Positions 1 through 8,999 of a DNA stretch of 64,000 nucleotides are shown here, in pieces. The DNA comes from an uncultured Dokdonia sp. Its GTDB lineage: Bacteria; Bacteroidota; Bacteroidia; Flavobacteriales; Flavobacteriaceae. Each line of letters begins with the position of its first letter. Positions within the stretch are counted from its first letter, which is position 1. The translations under genes and the position numbers were made by a program. The notes under the pieces were generated by a model. It worked only from the letters and a program-made list of their open reading frames with translations. It made no database searches and had not been told where the DNA came from. The stretch is taken from the NCBI GenBank assembly GCA_947503305.1, contig CANNDF010000001.1, forward strand, positions 1 to 64,000, given 5' to 3'.

Positions 1-2366
1 TCCATCACATCCTGCTCTGGGGTTACCGTTACTACTACCGTAGCCGTCTCTGTCGTCGTACTACCATCTGGATTGGTTACCGTTACGGTATAATCAAAGG
101 TATCGGTACCATTAAAATCAGGATCTGGTGTATAGGTTACCGTGCCATCAGGGTTGATCGTTACCGTGCCATTGGCAGGATCGGTGACCTCAGTGACGTC
201 AAAATCGGTACCAAGAGAACCTTGAATATCATCATTGTCTAATACATCAATATTTACAGGGGTATCTTCTGGAGTTGTCGCTGTATCATCTTGTAATGAG
301 ACACAAGCAGAATTATCATTAGGATCTGTAACCGCTGAAGTAGTTGCTTGAGGGCTTCCAGCTATTGTGGGAACTCCATCAGTACCTACACCACTTATTA
401 ATTGGCCATTAGCCGTATTTATGCTCCCTATGTCAAAACTTCCTGCAGCTTCTATTGCATCAAAACAACCATCATTATCACTATCTGGATCTAGATGATC
501 TGCGATACCATCACCATCCGTATCTCGAACTGTTGTACTTACGGGATTTATAAAATTAGTAAGACAATCAAACTCTACATTATGTTGTCTTCCTCCGGAA
601 GATGCTCCTGCGACTCGTGCAACAACTCCTAATCGAATTGTGTAAGAAGATTTATTTTCATGTTGCGTAGAATAATTAACTTGAGGAAAGTTATTTGTTA
701 CATTAGGAAATTCATTTGTTCCAGACGTTCCTATAATAAAATCATTTTGATTTGAAATTGTTAATTCTGTAGGGGTATCTACGGTAAAGCCTATAGGTAA
801 TTGAGACCAATTTTGCTCACCAAAACTTGTATTCCCATCAACATCATTGAAGTTGGCAAAAAATTCTGGAATAATGACATCATTTACACCTATAACACCT
901 CCCGTAGTCACAAAAGAGAATTGAAACTCAGTATATGCTTGATCTCCAGCAGACGCAAGATTAAATGCTGATTGAGGTTGAAAAGATGCAGGATTAGAGC
1001 TATTATCATCTAAAGTAGGAAGTGTTGTCCCGTTTAATTCTACAATCGTTACCAATGCATCTATTCCTGGAGATACATTTGAATAACGAAAAACTTCTCC
1101 TTCTGAAAAAGTTGTTGTATTACCATCATTTGTAGGTTCCTCAGAAAAAGGACCTGTAAAATCTAATATTGTTTGAGAACCACATACTGGTCCTGTAGTG
1201 GTAGTTACCAGACCTTCATTAATATCTAAAATACCATCGTTATCATCATCATCATCACAACCATCAGGAACTGAATCTCCATCGTTATTTGCATTGTCAT
1301 CAAAACCATTACATATATCTGAAGTATTTGCTACACCATCTCCATCATCATCAGCAGGGTCAAAGCCCGAAGCAGTAACAAATGATCCTAGTGAACCATG
1401 TATATCTGCACCTGTTGATGTATTATCTGGAAAAGTAGTAGGATCCAATAAGTTGTCAGAATCTACTACATCGTCTCCAAAAAATGATAATCCATAAATG
1501 GTTTGACCTGCAGTCACTCCTAAATCAGAGAAGGTAATTAAACTAAATCCAACTCGTTCTGAACTGCCTCCTACTCGTGTGGGAAAATTATCACTATTGG
1601 AATCTTCATTAAAAGAATATAATCTTAGTGGATTAAAACTATTATCAATGGGTTCTCCATATGAAGTGTTTGCCACAATAGTTACCAAATTACCATATGA
1701 GGTAGGATTTCCAGCAACATCTATTGTAAGTATTGCTGCTGCTTTGTAGGTATTATTCCCATTTTTTTCAGAAGCCAAAAATCCATTAAGGTCCAAATCA
1801 CCAGCATTATCTATTCTCAATGCAGGAAAAACAACATCAACTCTTTCTATATTAGAAGGCCCTTCATCTCCTCCATTTGTACCTTGGTTTCTAAAAACAT
1901 CTAAAGCTCCTCTATTAATTATAGGTTCTTTAAGTATTGTTTCTAAATCAATATCACCGCCTGTGCCCGGTAAGCTTGGTCCATAAATAAAATTTGATGC
2001 CCCTGCTCTTTCATAGAAGATACTAGCTTTATCTCCAATAACGGCTACAGATTGAGCGTTTGAATTAATATCAACTCTTCTGAACAAGTAAAATTGACTT
2101 GCAAAGGGAATAGTATAGGTATTCCCATTCCAAGTAATAGACTCTATAGTAACCTCATCTCCTTCTCCATATTCATATATTTGACCGCTTACATTATAAT
2201 TATCTTGATCAGTTGCTGCCTGAGTTGATATTGTCCAACTATCTACAGGATTCTGTGCTATTAATGCATTACTTAAAACAAGTGATAATCCCATAAAAAT
2301 TATACTATGTATAGATAGTAGTAGTGGTCTTTTTATTGAATTTGAACACTTAGTAAAGATTTTCAT
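1..2366 (-). CDS. Large secreted adhesin-like protein, N-terminal part (3' end outside window)
   Basis: An uninterrupted minus-strand frame runs from an ATG at 2366 to the window edge, about 788 codons, with no stop seen. The N-terminus has a basic then hydrophobic signal sequence ending near ALIAQ; a second ATG at 2294 would give a more typical short signal peptide, so the start is uncertain. Two Asp-rich thrombospondin type-3-like calcium-binding stretches lie near residues 335-380 and 612-632 (DDDGDGV, DTDGDGI patterns). From about residue 690 a cadherin/Ig-like tandem module begins (VLDNDD, DGTVTYTPDPDFNGTD). Such proteins are exported surface adhesins, often with a type IX sorting tail, which would lie beyond the edge here. 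The last 250 bases are visibly richer in G+C than the rest, as is common in recently expanded tandem modules. Confidence 0.85.
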   Translation of the reverse strand, partial: MKIFTKCSNSIKRPLLLSIHSIIFMGLSLVLSNALIAQNPVDSWTISTQAATDQDNYNVSGQIYEYGEGDEVTIESITWNGNTYTIPFASQFYLFRRVDINSNAQSVAVIGDKASIFYERAGASNFIYGPSLPGTGGDIDLETILKEPIINRGALDVFRNQGTNGGDEGPSNIERVDVVFPALRIDNAGDLDLNGFLASEKNGNNTYKAAAILTIDVAGNPTSYGNLVTIVANTSYGEPIDNSFNPLRLYSFNEDSNSDNFPTRVGGSSERVGFSLITFSDLGVTAGQTIYGLSFFGDDVVDSDNLLDPTTFPDNTSTGADIHGSLGSFVTASGFDPADDDGDGVANTSDICNGFDDNANNDGDSVPDGCDDDDDNDGILDINEGLVTTTTGPVCGSQTILDFTGPFSEEPTNDGNTTTFSEGEVFRYSNVSPGIDALVTIVELNGTTLPTLDDNSSNPASFQPQSAFNLASAGDQAYTEFQFSFVTTGGVIGVNDVIIPEFFANFNDVDGNTSFGEQNWSQLPIGFTVDTPTELTISNQNDFIIGTSGTNEFPNVTNNFPQVNYSTQHENKSSYTIRLGVVARVAGASSGGRQHNVEFDCLTNFINPVSTTVRDTDGDGIADHLDPDSDNDGCFDAIEAAGSFDIGSINTANGQLISGVGTDGVPTIAGSPQATTSAVTDPNDNSACVSLQDDTATTPEDTPVNIDVLDNDDIQGSLGTDFDVTEVTDPANGTVTINPDGTVTYTPDPDFNGTDTFDYTVTVTNPDGSTTTETATVVVTVTPEQDVM

Positions 2367-2841
2367 ACGCTTCTGTTTTTAAGCTTGGATACAACAAGCT
2401 TTTGTTAGATTGGGAAGTAGTTTCTATGTAGCTAAAAAAAGAGTAGATCTCTCCTTTGATACTTTTTATTTTGATTGTTCTATATGAATTATACAAAACA
2501 AAGCATGACAGTTTAGTCATAATTATGTCATAAATAAGATGTAAGAAAAATAGGTTTTTAGTGAGTAAACCATTTTTATGACTCATGATTTGAGTCATAG
2601 ATTTATAGAGATAAGAACCCTCATAGACTTCTATAAGAGATTTAAAAATAGCACCTATACGAATGGTATAGGTGCTATTTTTAGTGTTAAAAAATTTTTG
2701 GATTGCACTAGCAAATGTGTCTGGTCGAACTACCTTCTCACTTACTGCATGTAAATAAGATTCTATAGATATTTTATCACACAATACATAAACCATCAGA
2801 CATATGAATGCCTGATCACTTTTTTGGCTAGTATTACTCAT
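2350..2841 (-). CDS. Doubtful ORF, 163 aa, unknown
   Basis: Open frame starting MSNTSQKSDQ and ending ENLY, overlapping the start of the large adhesin gene by 17 bases. I recognise no family. The first 60 residues read like a plausible soluble protein, but the rest is irregular and hydrophobic. A perfect 18-bp-arm hairpin lies inside the frame, which is unusual for coding DNA. It may be a decayed gene or simply the leader of the adhesin gene. Confidence 0.25.
   Translation of the reverse strand: MSNTSQKSDQAFICLMVYVLCDKISIESYLHAVSEKVVRPDTFASAIQKFFNTKNSTYTIRIGAIFKSLIEVYEGSYLYKSMTQIMSHKNGLLTKNLFFLHLIYDIIMTKLSCFVLYNSYRTIKIKSIKGEIYSFFSYIETTSQSNKSLLYPSLKTEAYENLY
2643..2683. terminator. Strong symmetrical hairpin, likely bidirectional terminator
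   Basis: Arms taaaaatagcacctatac (2643-2660) and its exact reverse complement (2666-2683) flank the 5-base loop gaatg. A-rich and T-rich ends on both sides give a U-tract in either direction, the form of an intrinsic terminator. It lies inside the doubtful 163-aa frame, which argues against that frame being translated along its whole length. Confidence 0.55.
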
Positions 2842-3150
2842 TATATTTTAATTATAGGGGGTCTTAAAATATTTGTTATTTGATGATATTGAGTATTCAT
2901 TGTAAAAATAAAATTATACCATTAACTCATTTTTAACTAAAAATTAATAATCTATAATTCTATGAAATACACAAAAACATCGACAAAATACATAATTTTT
3001 TATTTTTTTGTACTATAAAAACTTTTTTTATTACGTAAAAACCGTAGTCTATGTGAATATTTACGTAAAAAAGTAAAGTTTAGATCTGTAAGAACTATTA
3101 CTATATGTAATAGCTAGTAATAAATTATAATAAAATGAGGTAGTGTATTT
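2842..3150. other. Intergenic region, very AT-rich
   Basis: No gene is seen. The stretch holds two copies of tacgtaaaaa (3032-3041 and 3062-3071) exactly 30 bases apart. The second sits in a perfect palindrome tttacgtaaa (3060-3069). These could be regulator sites, but nothing else supports that. Confidence 0.5.
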
Positions 3151-3711
3151 TTACAACCAAGTACTCTTTTGTTCGATAGCGATCCTCGAAGTTTCATTGG
3201 ACGCTATTTCTTTATAATAGCCTAAATAAAAAAATCCTAGGCATTTTTCGCCTTGATCCAAATCAAAGAATTCGTGCATATACTTGATCAATCCTGGAGA
3301 ACTCCAATATGCTCCCAAACCAAGTTCCGTAGCGAGTAGCCACATATTCTGTACTGCCATTGCAGTAGCCGCGATTTCTTCCCATTCTGGAATACGCTCC
3401 TTGGGATCTCTCTGCATACATATAGCAATAATTGCCCCTGCTTTTGAAGGATTTTTTAAAAGTTTTGAGCTTTTAAAATCAGAAAACTTTTCTGTTGGTG
3501 TGGTTCGTTTATAGGTTTCTGAAAGAAATTTTCCTAATGAAAGTAGCGCATCTCCCTGTAAAATCTTAAAACGCCACGGTTCTGTCTTTTTATGAGTGGG
3601 AGCCCTATTTGCAGCTTCTAATAACTGAATGATTGTATCTTTAGAAATTTCTTCTTCCGTATATTGATCTGGAAAGATCGATCGTCTTTGATGTATTATC
3701 TTTTCAATCAT
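3151..3711 (-). CDS. Nitroreductase family protein
   Basis: A 186-aa protein of the FMN-dependent nitroreductase family, YdjA-like short type. The N-terminal RRS motif (residues 9-11), the APTHKKTEPWRF segment (near 37-48) and a C-terminal GLGAYW segment match the FMN-binding pattern of the family, which reduces nitro compounds or quinones with NAD(P)H in the cytoplasm. The physiological substrate cannot be told. It lies downstream of rseP on the same strand with about 47 bases between, a gap that carries one copy of the GCTTTCGCGAAAGC palindrome. Confidence 0.85.
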   Translation of the reverse strand: MIEKIIHQRRSIFPDQYTEEEISKDTIIQLLEAANRAPTHKKTEPWRFKILQGDALLSLGKFLSETYKRTTPTEKFSDFKSSKLLKNPSKAGAIIAICMQRDPKERIPEWEEIAATAMAVQNMWLLATELGLGAYWSSPGLIKYMHEFFDLDQGEKCLGFFYLGYYKEIASNETSRIAIEQKSTWL

Positions 3712-3734
3712 CAGATGCTTATGTTTATAAGTAT

Positions 3735-3748
3735 GCTTTCGCGAAAGC
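3735..3748. repeat. Iterated palindrome GCTTTCGCGAAAGC, copy 1
   Basis: Exact 14-bp palindrome, intergenic, 10 bases after the rseP stop codon and before the nitroreductase start. Confidence 0.9.
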
Positions 3749-3758
3749 GAACTTTCTA

Positions 3759-5069
3759 TTATTTAAACAAGTTCCAAATGTCATTTCCAAAAACCACAAG
3801 CATTAAGCCCATTACAATTATAAATCCTATAATCTGCCCCCGCTCTAAGGTCTTTTCTGATGGTTTTTTTCCTGTAATCATTTCATATAACAAAAACATG
3901 ACATGACCCCCATCCAGGGCAGGAATAGGAAGAATATTTACAAAAGCTAACCACACAGAAAACATTGCTGTAAAACCCCAGAAATGACCCCAATCCCATG
4001 TAGGAGACATCATTTCTACGATTCCTATTGGACCTTTTACTTGCTTATATCCTTGCACTTCACTGTTAAAAATTAGTTTGAACTGTCTCACCTGTTTTGT
4101 GAGAACACTTATCGTGCGATTCCATCCAGCAGGAATAGAGGAAAATATTCCATATTCATCTTTAACAAGAAGTTCATCTATATCTGAGGCAATTCCTACA
4201 GCTCCGCCTTTCTCAATAGGAAAAGATTTGGTAAGCATCGTTCCGTTTCTTTCTAAAGTAATCGAAACGATCCCTCCTTTTACAGGTTCTAATAATTCTT
4301 TAAATTGTCCCCAATAGGTAACTTCTTGCTCATTTACTTTTACTATTCTATCGCCTATTTCAAAACCGTTTTGTGCTGCTATAGAATTAGGGTCTATCAA
4401 CCCAATTGCGTTACTTCGACGGGCTTCAAGAAAAGGGCCTTCTTTACTAGCTAAGACTGCTTTCTTTCCTTGATCACTTATAGGAAAACTAACTTCTTTA
4501 CCATCTCTCAATACGACTGCTGATTCGCCAAGTAATACATCAAATAGTACATCTGAACTAAACTTACGTAGTGGTTTCCCATCTATAGAAAGAATTTTAT
4601 CCCCATCTTCAAAACCAAGAATTTCTCCTTCCTTTGTTACATCGATACCATATTTCATATTGTCTGCCGGGATATAGGTATCTCCATTTATCACAAGCAT
4701 TGTACTATAGATGATCCATGCAAGTAATACATTTACAGTAACACCTCCTACCATAACAATCAAACGTTGCCATGCTGGTTTTGATCTAAACTCCCAGGGT
4801 TGTGCTGGTTGTGCCATTTGCTCCTTATCCATACTCTCATCTATCATCCCTGCAATTTTTACGTACCCTCCTAATGGTAACCAACCCACTCCATAGACCG
4901 TTTCTCCTATTTTCTTTTTGAATAGTGCAAACTTTACATCAAAAAATAAAAAGAACTTCTCTACTTTAATTCCAAACCATCTCGCAGGCAAAAAATGCCC
5001 AAACTCGTGTAGGATCACTAAAATAGAAATAGAAAGGACAAATTGTGATATCTGTATGAAAAGCTCCAT
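3759..5069 (-). CDS. rseP: RIP metalloprotease RseP (site-2 protease, M50)
   Basis: A 436-aa inner-membrane zinc protease. The first membrane segment carries the HEFGH zinc motif at residues 21-25, and the C-terminal segment carries NILPIPALDGGH near 380-391, which provides the third ligand. Between them lie periplasmic PDZ-type repeats (GFEDGDKILSIDGKPL; GFEIGDRIVKVNEQ). In the family it performs the second, intramembrane cut of anti-sigma factors or cleaves remnant signal peptides. The length fits Bacteroidota RseP. The gene is divergent from the SCO1 gene across about 155 bases. Confidence 0.95.
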   Translation of the reverse strand: MELFIQISQFVLSISILVILHEFGHFLPARWFGIKVEKFFLFFDVKFALFKKKIGETVYGVGWLPLGGYVKIAGMIDESMDKEQMAQPAQPWEFRSKPAWQRLIVMVGGVTVNVLLAWIIYSTMLVINGDTYIPADNMKYGIDVTKEGEILGFEDGDKILSIDGKPLRKFSSDVLFDVLLGESAVVLRDGKEVSFPISDQGKKAVLASKEGPFLEARRSNAIGLIDPNSIAAQNGFEIGDRIVKVNEQEVTYWGQFKELLEPVKGGIVSITLERNGTMLTKSFPIEKGGAVGIASDIDELLVKDEYGIFSSIPAGWNRTISVLTKQVRQFKLIFNSEVQGYKQVKGPIGIVEMMSPTWDWGHFWGFTAMFSVWLAFVNILPIPALDGGHVMFLLYEMITGKKPSEKTLERGQIIGFIIVMGLMLVVFGNDIWNLFK

Positions 5070-5225
5070 GTGTGCTGTATGTCAAAATTTAAAACGCACA
5101 AAAGTAATCTTTTCGCATCGTATAATAAAGTAATTCGATCACAGTCCCTTTCTTTTCACTTTTTTTTAAGGGAAAATTACTAGACACCTCAACTTCCTGC
5201 CGTAATTTTGTAAAAAATTGCACCT

Positions 5226-5894
5226 ATGTTTCGCTTTTTTAAACGGTATACTTTTTTTGCCATCGTAATGACAATACTCTCTGTTATTATTATTTCCATT
5301 ATCTATCAACTTCTAGATGTCCCTCCTAAGTTACCTATATATCAACCTACCATGGTGAATAATGAGATGGTCGATAGTACCATTCAGTACAAAAAAAAAT
5401 ACCATAAAATTGCTCCATTTACGCTTGTAAATCAAAATAATGATACGATCACAGAAGATTACTATAATAATAAAATCTATATAGCTGATTTCTTTTTTAC
5501 TACATGTCAAACTATATGCCCAATTATGACTGAGCATATGGTAGAGATTCAAAAAGAATTGAGAGAGGATACTGATATATTGTTGCTATCTCATTCTGTC
5601 ATTCCAGAATACGATACTCCAGAAGTCTTAAAAGCATATGCACTTAAAAAAGGGGTGAATGACTCAAAATGGAATCTTGTGACTGGCTCTAGAAAAGAGA
5701 TATATACGCTTGCGCGAAAAAGTTATCTTGCCGTAAAAGATATTCCAGGCGAAGAAGATGCTATGGTCCATACAGAAAATTTTATGCTTATTGACAAAAA
5801 AAAGCAAATAAGAGGGTATTATGATGGTACAAATCCTGATGAAATAAATCGCTTACTCAAAGAAATTGAAATTCTAAAATTAGAATATCAATAA
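5226..5894 (+). CDS. SCO1/SenC-type copper chaperone (thioredoxin fold)
   Basis: A 222-aa protein with one N-terminal membrane anchor (residues 9-30) and a periplasmic SCO domain. The copper ligands are visible: TCQTIC with C94 and C98, and H182 in the VHTENF segment. SCO proteins deliver copper or reduce the cysteines of the CuA site of cytochrome oxidase. An upstream TAATTTTG box at 5203-5210 fits the Bacteroidota -7 element, though I see no clear -33 partner. No oxidase genes are adjacent in this window. Confidence 0.9.
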   Translation: MFRFFKRYTFFAIVMTILSVIIISIIYQLLDVPPKLPIYQPTMVNNEMVDSTIQYKKKYHKIAPFTLVNQNNDTITEDYYNNKIYIADFFFTTCQTICPIMTEHMVEIQKELREDTDILLLSHSVIPEYDTPEVLKAYALKKGVNDSKWNLVTGSRKEIYTLARKSYLAVKDIPGEEDAMVHTENFMLIDKKKQIRGYYDGTNPDEINRLLKEIEILKLEYQ

Positions 5895-6003
5895 TCTTAT
5901 AGTCCTACTATTATTTTTAATGACTCACTAGAAGTAAAAAAATCTTTTCTCTTTAGTTCAAATGCTGTATTTTTGCCTTGTTTAAATTTAATCTAAATAA
6001 GCA

Positions 6004-6234
6004 TTGAAAAAAACAGTAGCCCATTTGCAAAAAGGAGAGAAAGCTATTATTTTAGATATAGCCACAGACCAAGTCCCTCTTAAGCTCTTAGAAATGGGTT
6101 GTCTTCCTGGTAATGAAGTAGAGCTTTTACAACTCGCTCCTTTTGCCGATCCTATGTATATTAATGTAAACGGTTCTCATCTTGCCATACGAAAAGAAAC
6201 CGCATTACATATTGTAATTGAAACGCCATCCTAA
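6004..6234 (+). CDS. feoA: FeoA, ferrous iron transport accessory protein
   Basis: A 76-aa SH3-like FeoA-domain protein, the usual length. It begins at a TTG (6004); I see no in-frame ATG before the conserved region, so TTG is the best start. The typical LLEMGCLPGNEVELL core is at residues 28-42. It sits immediately upstream of feoB, whose ATG follows the feoA stop by one base. FeoA binds the cytoplasmic part of FeoB and is needed for Fe2+ uptake. A weak TTTAG-type half site lies just upstream (about 5980-5997), but it matches the metal operators found at 13634 and 16619 only poorly. Confidence 0.9.
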   Translation: MKKTVAHLQKGEKAIILDIATDQVPLKLLEMGCLPGNEVELLQLAPFADPMYINVNGSHLAIRKETALHIVIETPS

Positions 6235-6235
6235 T

Positions 6236-8335
6236 ATGGCAAAACAACTTAATGTAGCACTTATAGGAAATCCTAACACAGGTAAGACCTCTGTATTTAA
6301 TCATCTTACAGGTCTTAATCAACAAGTAGGTAATTATCCCGGAATCACTGTCGAAAAAAAAGAAGGGATTTGTAAACTTGCAAGAGGTATAAAGGCACAT
6401 ATATTAGACTTACCTGGCACATATAGTCTCAATGCTTCTTCTCTCGATGAAAATGTTGTCATTGAATTATTACTTAATAAAAATGACAAAGATTTTCCCG
6501 ACGTTGCTGTTGTAGTCTCTGATGTAGAAAACCTAAAGAGAAACCTTCTTTTATTTACTCAAATTAAAGATCTTGGAATTCCTACTATACTTGCTATTAA
6601 TATGGCAGATCGTATGAAAAGGAAGGCTATAAGCCTAGACATTCCTGCCTTGGAAAAGCATTTACATACCAAAATTGCTCTTATTAGTAGTAGAAAAAAT
6701 CAAGGGATAGATCGACTCAAAGAGCTTATTACTGAGTATAAAAATATCCCTACTGAGCCATGTGTTAATGCATCAATTATCGCTCCTGATTATTTTGAAA
6801 GACTTCGTAAAGCCTTTCCAAATCAGGACTTATATAAATTATGGCTTGTCATTACTCAAGATGTCAATTTTGGAAAGATTGAACGTCAAGAAATGAATAC
6901 GATTGCTTCTTTTAAAACCGAATCCGTAAGCAATCTTAAACGTTTACAGCAAAGAGAAACTATTGTACGTTATAAATTTATAAATGATGTTTTAAAAGAA
7001 ACATTAACAATAGATACTACAAATGCTAAAGATTTACGCTCTCGTCTTGATCGTGTCTTAACTCATAAAGTATGGGGGTATGTGATTTTCTTTGCCATCC
7101 TAATGCTCATTTTCCAAGTTATTTATGATTGGTCTAGCTACCCAATGGATTTTATAGATAACTCTTTTGCTAGTTTAAGTGAATGGATCAAAAACACATT
7201 ACCGGAAGGTACACTAACAAATCTCATTGCAGAAGGTATCATAGCTGGATTAGGAGGAATTGTAATTTTCATACCACAAATTGCCTTTTTATTTTTATTT
7301 ATATCCATACTTGAGGAAAGTGGATATATGAGTCGTGTTGTTTTTCTAATGGATCGTGTAATGCGACGTTTTGGATTAAGTGGTAAAAGTGTTGTGCCTT
7401 TAGTATCTGGTACTGCATGTGCTATCCCAGCAATAATGGCAACTCGTAATATAGAGAGTTGGAAAGAACGACTTATTACTATACTTGTCACTCCTTTTAC
7501 TACCTGCTCTGCAAGACTTCCCGTTTATTTAATCATTATAGCCCTAGTAATTCCTGATAAGAAATTTTTGATTTTTAATTTGCAAGGACTTACTTTAATG
7601 CTCTTATATTTAATAGGTTTTGGAACTGCTATAGGCTCTGCATGGTTATTGAATAAAATTTTAAAAATAAGAAGTAAGACATTCTTTGTGATAGAAATGC
7701 CTAATTATAAGCTTCCTTTATTTAAGAATGTTGCTATCAATGTTATTGAAAAAACAAAAGCTTTTGTTGTAGATGCAGGTAAAATTATCCTTGCAATTTC
7801 TATTGTATTATGGGTATTGGCATCTTATGGCCCAGGACAAGATTTTTCAAATGCCGAAGAAATTGTAACAGCCCGTATGGAAGAGGGTGCTTTTGCTAAA
7901 GCTGACCTAGAAAAACAAATTGCTTCTTATCAATTAGAAAAGAGTTATATAGGATATCTCGGAAAATTTATAGAACCTGTTGTAGAACCTTTAGGTTATG
8001 ATTGGAAAATAGGGATAGCTATTATTACATCATTTGCAGCTCGTGAAGTATTTGTAGGCACACTGGCGACAATTTATAGTGTGGGTGATGATGAAGAAGA
8101 AACTATAAAAAATAGAATGGCGGCAGAGACAAATTTGATAGTAGGGAAACCTCGATATAACCTCGCGAGTGGAATATCTCTTTTATTATTTTATGCTTTT
8201 GCTATGCAGTGTATGAGTACTCTGGCTATTGTAAAAAGAGAAACCAATAGCTGGAAATGGCCTTTGCTACAATTAGGAGTCATGAGTGCATTTGCATATC
8301 TCGTTGCCTTAATAGCCTATCAAGTTTTAAAATAA
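6236..8335 (+). CDS. feoB: FeoB, ferrous iron transporter
   Basis: A 699-aa inner-membrane Fe2+ transporter with an N-terminal G domain: G1 GNPNTGKT (11-18), G3 DLPG (58-61), G4 NMAD (122-125). A helical spacer and a polytopic domain with two Gate regions follow (FIPQIAFLFLFISILEESGYM; VVPLVSGTACAIPA with its Cys). I chose the ATG at 6236 because it gives the canonical start MAKQLNVALIGN and lies one base after feoA. An in-frame TTG at 6218 would overlap feoA and add six residues. Forms an operon with feoA and the small Cys-rich gene that follows. Confidence 0.95.
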   Translation: MAKQLNVALIGNPNTGKTSVFNHLTGLNQQVGNYPGITVEKKEGICKLARGIKAHILDLPGTYSLNASSLDENVVIELLLNKNDKDFPDVAVVVSDVENLKRNLLLFTQIKDLGIPTILAINMADRMKRKAISLDIPALEKHLHTKIALISSRKNQGIDRLKELITEYKNIPTEPCVNASIIAPDYFERLRKAFPNQDLYKLWLVITQDVNFGKIERQEMNTIASFKTESVSNLKRLQQRETIVRYKFINDVLKETLTIDTTNAKDLRSRLDRVLTHKVWGYVIFFAILMLIFQVIYDWSSYPMDFIDNSFASLSEWIKNTLPEGTLTNLIAEGIIAGLGGIVIFIPQIAFLFLFISILEESGYMSRVVFLMDRVMRRFGLSGKSVVPLVSGTACAIPAIMATRNIESWKERLITILVTPFTTCSARLPVYLIIIALVIPDKKFLIFNLQGLTLMLLYLIGFGTAIGSAWLLNKILKIRSKTFFVIEMPNYKLPLFKNVAINVIEKTKAFVVDAGKIILAISIVLWVLASYGPGQDFSNAEEIVTARMEEGAFAKADLEKQIASYQLEKSYIGYLGKFIEPVVEPLGYDWKIGIAIITSFAAREVFVGTLATIYSVGDDEEETIKNRMAAETNLIVGKPRYNLASGISLLLFYAFAMQCMSTLAIVKRETNSWKWPLLQLGVMSAFAYLVALIAYQVLK

Positions 8336-8392
8336 GGAAGACTTCCATTTTACGACTAGTAAAAAATAGTTTTTCAATTTATAATACATATT

Positions 8393-8533
8393 ATGGAACA
8401 ATTTCAAAATATCGCTGTTCTCGCTATTTTTCTTATAGCTTTAGGATATCTTATCTCAAAGTTTGTATGGAAACCAGCTTTCTTAAAAAAGAAATCCAAG
8501 GGCGGTTGTAGTGATGGCCATTGCGGGTGTTAA
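8393..8533 (+). CDS. FeoB-associated Cys-rich membrane protein, 46 aa
   Basis: A 46-codon gene 57 bases after feoB. It has one hydrophobic helix (residues 7-23), a basic linker, then GGCSDGHCGC with C39, C44 and C46. Size, position and architecture match the FeoB-associated Cys-rich membrane proteins (PF12669-like). Its role is unproven, perhaps in handling Fe2+ or in Feo complex assembly. The stop codon overlaps the stop of the convergent gene on the other strand. Confidence 0.85.
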   Translation: MEQFQNIAVLAIFLIALGYLISKFVWKPAFLKKKSKGGCSDGHCGC

Positions 8534-8952
8534 TCCTGTTTTACCTCTTGTAATAAAAGGATATATTCTCTTTCTGCAACAGTATTATTTGTTTGGGGAT
8601 ACGGCATTACTTCAAGAGCATTAATACTCTTAACATCTGAACTATATACTATTTTATCATCCTTTGAGGTCGGGCTGAATATTATATTTTTTTGTGTAGA
8701 TGTCCTATTCTTTTCCTCAATTTTCAACTGTACTTTGATTTGTCCAGCCCAAACACATTGCACATCTTTTGGACATCGAGAATCTTCCAATACCTTTTCA
8801 AAAGTAATAGTCACGTCATCTAGTTGAATTGATTTACCAAGTGCCAACTTAATTCCAATTGTAGGAGATTGTACAGATGGTGATGGGGTCTCTTGTGCTT
8901 TCGCGAAAGCGGAGAAAAAAGCAATAACTATTAGCGTATAAATCGTTTTCAT
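8530..8952 (-). CDS. Secreted protein of unknown function with CxxxxxC motif
   Basis: 140 aa from the ATG at 8952, which begins a clean signal peptide (MKTIYTLIVIAFFSAFAKA); an upstream in-frame start would add 8 residues before the signal and is less likely. The mature part has a RCPKDVQCVWAG segment with C60 and C66, a motif I know only from uncharacterised Bacteroidota secreted proteins. The GCTTTCGCGAAAGC palindrome is built into the signal peptide as residues 15-19 (AFAKA). It is convergent with the Feo operon, with overlapping stop codons, and lies downstream of the metal ABC operon. Confidence 0.75.
   Translation of the reverse strand: MKTIYTLIVIAFFSAFAKAQETPSPSVQSPTIGIKLALGKSIQLDDVTITFEKVLEDSRCPKDVQCVWAGQIKVQLKIEEKNRTSTQKNIIFSPTSKDDKIVYSSDVKSINALEVMPYPQTNNTVAEREYILLLQEVKQD
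8897..8910. repeat. Iterated palindrome GCTTTCGCGAAAGC, copy 2
   Basis: Exact copy inside a signal peptide, read in frame 1 as AFAKA. Confidence 0.9.
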
Positions 8953-8999
8953 GGTATTAAGATTTATTATAAACATCCCAAAAAAGATGCCATCTTACA

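Noticed and set aside
1198-1497. Plus-strand ORF rich in Ser and Pro
   Set aside because: It is the antisense reading of the Asp/Gly/Asn-rich adhesin gene, whose frame is intact across the whole stretch.
5707-5722. Possible twelfth copy of the palindrome (gcttgcgcgaaaaa in the SCO1 gene)
   Set aside because: Three mismatches to GCTTTCGCGAAAGC and no longer palindromic; may be a decayed copy but cannot be claimed.
5976-6000. DtxR-type operator upstream of feoA
   Set aside because: Only a half site (TCTAAA) matches the two good operators; overall identity is about half, so not listed as a site.
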